DNA from: Leuctra nigra
Lineage: Eukaryota; Arthropoda; Insecta; Plecoptera; Leuctridae
Assembly: GCA_934045905.1 (NCBI GenBank)
Contig: OW203762.1
Span: 46,339,411-46,403,410 of the forward strand
Reading direction: 5' to 3'
Length of the DNA stretch: 64,000 nt
Part shown: one piece after another, positions 58,995 through 64,000 of the stretch
How positions within the stretch are numbered: position 1 is the stretch's first letter
How the letters are laid out: each line of letters starts with the position of its first letter
Position numbers and translations under genes: made by a program
Notes under the pieces: generated by a model
Told to the model about the DNA's origin: nothing
Databases searched by the model: none
What the model saw: only the letters and a program-made list of their open reading frames with translations

Positions 58995-60204
58995 AAAGTA
59001 CCTACTTTGTATAGCACTTCATACTTTATTCGTTAAGTATGAGTGCGGAAATACCGCACCACCAGATTGAAATGAATATATTTAATCTGAAAACCAAAAA
59101 CACAACACAATCGCAGTTTCATTTGATCTTGAGCGTGGGAAACACAAATAGTAATAATTCAACTACAGAAAATTACAAACTTATGATATACATTCATTGA
59201 GTTGATATTTACACTTCTAAAAGTTCTCGTCTATCTTCGAAGTTGCCACTAACTGCTCCACAAGTAAGATCAAAATCAAGCTCTAGACCGTTCGTCGTGG
59301 AACAATCTATCATTCTTTCAGGAATATAGATCGTTTCATCGTTCTTTAATATAATATTCACGTTGATATTTATGCATGATTAGAATGAGTAATTAGCAGT
59401 CATGAAGGTGTTGGTTCCACACGCAAGCATGGCATGGACGAAGTTCAGTAGTGAGTTGTCATAGCAACTGACAGCGTTGCCGTATTGATCAGGCGAACCA
59501 CCTCGACTGGCTTGATGAAAGCAATTTAATCAGCTAATAATGGCAACGTTGAATCCTTCATCTCCTAGGGGGGTATGCATTATGGTAATTGCGTTTGGCA
59601 TACGTTTCTATGTGGACTGTACCTGCACAGCTCTGTACTGTCTGTGTTTGAGTGGTCAAAATTCTTATCCATTGTTGAGCTTGAGTATAATATAGTGTTC
59701 TCGGTGAAATTATTCCTTTCGTAGATGGCATACGTAGATATAAATGTTTGCAATTGTTACCTCCATATTTGAGGATACCATTTGACAATTTAAAAATAAT
59801 TGTCGACGGAGAAATGAGCTTATAATTTATGAAGTTTTATGCTCAATTTCACAATAAAAGACTCGGTAAAATTTTTTGATCAGATCTTTGGACGTGCTCA
59901 AATAAATATCGAATTTTCATTAAAGGCTATTGTTTACGCGATCAAATTTCTTTCAGTCAACGGGGTATGTTGTCAAAGGAATGATAATTTTTTACCGCGT
60001 AAAATACTTATTTTGCCGATATCGGACCGGACTTGTATTTTTCACGTGATTAGTCCTGGGTGTCAATACAGGAAACTATCGTAAACCACAATCTCTGTCG
60101 CTGTTGTGTCAATATATTGATTAAATTCAGCTCTATAGGTCGAATTAATCTGAGAGTGCATTCTATATCGATTATATCGATCCTGGGTGACCCGATTTCG
60201 TGAT
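58995..60204. other. No gene seen
   Basis: AT-rich spacer between two family A termini that face each other (58989 and 60812). No ORF is recognised. Confidence 0.5.
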
Positions 60205-60802
60205 TGAGCGAGCGACTCCTTTTGGCTCTTTTGTCACGGACCTGTTTTTTTTAGTTGTTTTGTATTTTTTTCCTGTTATACTAACCGATACACAGGTTGC
60301 ACCGTTTCACCGATCGATCTGAAATTTTGCACATAATGTATAGCTATAGACCACCTTTTCTGTTTGCAGACCCTAATTTTTTTGAAATCCGTTCATTGCT
60401 TACAATTTAAATATTTCCTGATAGGCTGAAAAATGAAAATTGTCTTTGATATATCTGATCATATTCATATTTTGCATGGTCATAAGACCAACATTGTCTC
60501 TTATTTTAAACATTTTCAGCCCAATCAGTCAAGAACGTATGCACTAATTGTCGATTTTAATATTATGTCAGAAATGAAGTAGACGAATATGAATTTTCCA
60601 CTGCAACGAAATCTAATTTGCTTTAGGTATACCAGAGTGTTTAGATAAATAATTCTATAATTTCAACGAAAAACAGATACTTGTATGTAGATTGAGTGGC
60701 TCCATATTCCATTTCAATATGTTTGTGTTCTCTGTACGTTGTGTACGCAATTCCGGTTCGAGAATTTGCACGTACTGGCGCTCGCTCATCAACGCGTTTT
60801 AC
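60205..60802 (-). mobile_element. Family D repeat, copy D3
   Basis: In minus orientation it opens ACCAGTAAAACGCGTTGATG then AGCGAGCG and closes near GGAGTCGCTCGCTCAATC. The interior has CAGATCGATCGGTGAAACGG and the CCATGCAAAATATG phrase. Its 5' end touches the hairpin terminus of family A copy C with only about 5 bp between. Confidence 0.78.
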
Positions 60803-60806
60803 TGGT

Positions 60807-62661
60807 ATCTAGTGGAGCGGTCGCTCCACGCCAGCCAAGTCGTACGGCGCGCGCACACTCTCAAATAAAGGCTGGAGCAAACCCACTTTTACTGTAGGTA
60901 TCAAAGTGGCATTTTCGGCCTACTGGATCTTAAAATTGGGGAATCTCACATTGTTGGAAAATATCTCAATTTCGAGCTATGGCCCACCCTACAACATATA
61001 CCAAATTTGGGAACAATAAATTACGCCCTTTGCGAGCTAGAAGGCTGTGAAAACAGTGTTTTAGGGCGGTTTTAATGAGTAATCAGTATTAATCTCAGTA
61101 GGCTGGAGAATCCGGTAACAAGGCCACAGCCTAAACGGCTGAACCGATTGATCTCACATTTTTACCACGTGTGCACTTTTGGCGTCTGATTTAACCTTCA
61201 CCCCATGAATTTTTTGTGCTGCCATTTTGAAACCGGAAGTGACGTCATATCTCGTCAACGGCTAGACCGATCGGAACGAAATTTGCGCCAAACGATTCAG
61301 CCGGTCAACTATATGGATTATCAGTAGCAAAAGACTATACATTATGTTAATGAAACGGGAAATGACGTCATGAAATTTGAAATACATCGATTGGCATTTT
61401 CGGCAACAAAGATTGATCCGATTATTTTGATATTTTTGTAACGTATGTACTTTTGATATCTCATTTGACTTATTATAAAACCAACCGGAAGCCGCCATTT
61501 TGAAACCGGAAGTGACATCATATCTCAATAACGGCTAAATAGATATGAACGAAACCAGCGCTAAACAATTGTGACGGTCAACTTTATGTATTATCATCAA
61601 TAATATTTGCAGTTTCCCATACCGAAACCGAAAATGACGTCATACATTTTAAAAATCTCACAAATTTACATTTTGATACAATAAATATACTATTTGAGAC
61701 AGCTTATAATAAAATGTAATCATGTTTAAATTATAATTCAAGGGGTCAGTGATTTCAGCAGCCATTTTGAAACCGGAAGTAACGTCATATCTTGAAAATT
61801 GGTTGACTGATCGGTATGAAACTACCGCCAAACGATTCGGAAGGTCATCTCTATGGAATAGGAAGAGTCAAACTAGAATTTTCCTATTTATGAGACCGGA
61901 AATGACGTCATTCAAATTTAAAAAAATATTATAATCCCCTCCTATATAATAAATACATATTCAGAAAGCTTAAAATGATACACATCATTTATAGATATAC
62001 ATTCTATGTGGCAGTGCAGTAAGTTCAGCAGCCATTTTGAAAACCGAAGTGTTGCCATATATCGGAACTCGGTTGACTGATAGGAATGAAACCTTTGCTA
62101 TTCTTCATGAAAGATCATTTAAAGCAAATATATAGTACCATACGCAGAATTTCATTAGTTAATCAAATTGTCAATGGCGACTTTTTTTAAAGGATTTAGT
62201 AATTGTTCAATCGATATGACGTCACAAGTTCTATGAATAAACTAAAAAAAGGAGTGATATCCCCATAAAAAACACTCCGTGTAAAAAAACAGCCAAGTCT
62301 CTTCAACTAAAAAAAAATATGAAATCTAAAAAATTCTGCACTGAAAAGTAGTGATATCAAAAAATGGGCCAAGTCAAAACTTTATTTGAAAATCAAAAAA
62401 TACTTGGCGCATCGTTTTTTTAGGGCATTATAGGTATACTATATGTATTATGTATATTTGATGTATATTTTCTATCTGGTCTATATACTTCTAAACTATC
62501 TATACACGATGCGCCAAGTATTTTTTGATTTTCAAATAAAGTTTTGACTTGGCCCATTTTTTGATATCACTACTTTTCAGTGCAGAATTTTTTAGATTTC
62601 ATATTTTTTTTTAGTTGAAGAGAAATTGGCTGTTTTTTTTACACGGAGTGTTTTTTATGGG
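60807..62661 (+). mobile_element. Family A composite repeat, copy C
   Basis: Terminal hairpin GTGGAGCGGTCGCTCCAC at 60812-60829, head (60880-61210), degenerate ETS/CRE units (perfect site at 61233; variants near 61352, 61504, 61626, 61771, 61892, 62037), linker, then foldback 62261-62661 ending in ATGGG. It is the mirror-oriented counterpart of B1 and B2. The GAAGAA microsatellite is missing. Confidence 0.85.
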
Positions 62662-63171
62662 TAGATAATATACTGTGTTAATTATTCGTGAATCAAACTT
62701 GTCGCAAAAAGTCATAGTCTGACCTTGGACCTAAACGCCCCTGTAAAAATCTCAGGCTCCGTGATATAGCGATCACAACAAATAGGAAGACCAGAAGATA
62801 GTCACCAAAAAAATTGAAGTCACGTCAGGTAATATTAAGAATGATGTATAAACAATCGAAAATTATGAAAAAATCAATTTCGGCACTCCAATCGAGCGGA
62901 ATTACATTTGCTCCCCTACTAGTAATATATTTAATTAGCGTCCCAAAAGTTTATATTTGTGAGCATTTGTGAAATGCGCTGAAATGAGTTTGGATATAAA
63001 ATTTTACATGGCACAACTAAAAACGGTTTTTAAAGAAACGGATTGACCTGGTCAAGTTACTTGACAATCAATCCTTGTTATCCAGGATTTATTGAGAACC
63101 ATAACAACTTTTTCAGCCAATCCGTTTCTATCGAATACCGTTTTTAGTTTGGTCAAAAGTGTACCTAGATG
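62662..63171. other. No gene seen
   Basis: AT-rich. Contains an imperfect inverted repeat built on AAAAACGG(T)TTTT and AACGGATTG words (about 63015-63145). Confidence 0.5.
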
Positions 63172-63550
63172 CATGGGCGTCCACAGGGAGGGCAAGGGGG
63201 CGCTTGCCCCCCCCCCCCTTCTGGATGTCAGAAAAACATTAAAATTTCTGGGGTTTTAAGTACAGTTTCATTTTGAAACCAAAAAAACTAACGAAAATTG
63301 ATTTCAAAGTCAAAAACCAAAAAATACCCTGTGGGGCAGGTTTGAACGTCTCCCTCCACCCCAAAGTGCAATATTTAAAACATATTGAATATTTCAACAA
63401 AATACACCTCATAACGTCTCAAAACTGATTTCAAAGTGTCCAAAAACCAAAAAACGCCCTGTGGGGCAGGGTGAAGGCCCCCCCCTTAAACCGTAAAATA
63501 TTGTTTTCCTTGCCTTGCCCCCACCTGGCAGAAATCCTTTGGAGCCCATG
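63172..63550. mobile_element. Family E hAT-like MITE with perfect 8-bp target duplication
   Basis: CCTAGATG flanks both sides exactly (63164-63171 and 63551-63558). Termini CATGGGCGTCC and GGAGCCCATG. Interior AAAAAACGCCCTGTGGGGCA (near 63449) and G/C runs as in 44655-44963. Confidence 0.9.
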
Positions 63551-63889
63551 CCTAGATGTGTACAGATTCCTATCTCTGAACACTTGCGTACAGGCATGCC
63601 ATCTTCAACAAGTCCAGGGTCTACAATATTTTTTAAATACTTACTCATTATATTTTGCTATTTTAATGAGCATCTAAACAGCTAAGCTCCAATTTCCCGA
63701 ACAAATTTTGAGATTTTCGCAATTTCGCGATTTCAGATTGGGAACTCTTATCTGCTCGAGACCTTATAAACTCTCAGGAAGCTGAAATTTGGGACAGATA
63801 TAAAATTCTTAATAGATATGTATGTAATTGACCTTGTAAACCCTGGGGTCTCATGCGTCAAAGGAGCACAGTGATAATTTGAATAGTAC

Positions 63890-64000
63890 ATACTTTGACA
63901 AATATTTCAAAACAAACATAAAATGTCAGTAATGTTCTTGACCAATCTGTCTGAAAATACTTAAAATGTTGGTCCCAATGAACATGCAAAGTTTGAAGTT
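63890..64000 (+). repeat. Family D-like sequence running off the right edge
   Basis: Phrases AAAATGTCAGTAATGTTCTT and TGGTCCCAATGAACATGCAA followed by AGTTTGAAGTT match the interior of D1 and D2. No terminus is visible in the window. Confidence 0.5.

Overview
The window is eukaryotic nuclear DNA, almost certainly from an insect. The two conserved genes are insect-type, they have spliced exons and long AT-rich flanks, and most of the rest is transposable elements. The mix of hAT-type miniature elements, tRNA-like SINEs and a PHD-type LINE would suit a hemipteran, but that is a guess; the sequence alone does not fix the species.

Genes. Only two host genes are supported. At 4770-6259 (+) lies the last coding exon of enolase-phosphatase E1 (acireductone synthase, methionine salvage). 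It holds the end of the HAD fold followed by a tail of about 450 residues, acidic and internally repeated. At 11903-13303 (-) lies the main coding exon of a SERTA-domain transcriptional coregulator, the taranis orthologue. The two genes converge tail to tail, with a 5.6 kb spacer of presumed 3'UTRs and a palindromic element between them. The other E1 exons must lie left of the window. The upstream exon or exons of taranis must lie somewhere to the right of 13304, and I could not find them.

Right of taranis (13-31 kb) is non-coding, probably intron or regulatory DNA. It contains a GC-rich stretch with CRE-like sites (20.74-21.07 kb), two tRNA-like SINE candidates and small tandem repeats. A cluster of three CREs sits at 31.2-31.45 kb.

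The rest is mobile DNA. A nearly full-length LINE (34.08-39.12 kb, minus strand) has an intact ORF1 and an ORF2 broken by two in-frame stops. A three-deep nest of hAT-type elements follows (39.26-41.01 kb). Other hAT-type miniature elements with 8-bp target duplications lie at 32.35, 44.66, 54.06 and 63.17 kb. Palindromic miniature elements lie at 4.2, 7.2, 41.1 and 53.05 kb.

Two non-coding repeat families stand out. Family A (1-3158, 54873-56174, 56190-56922, 56923-58994, 60807-62661) is modular: a terminal hairpin, a conserved head, an array of joined ETS/CRE motifs (CCGGAAGTGACGTCAT), then a long foldback. Family D (31934-33016, 42494-43230, 49419-50312, 60205-60802, and a partial copy at the right edge) shares a phrase with family A. 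Family A is my best candidate for something undescribed: a repeat that carries up to eight regular 118-bp units, each with one composite ETS/CRE site.
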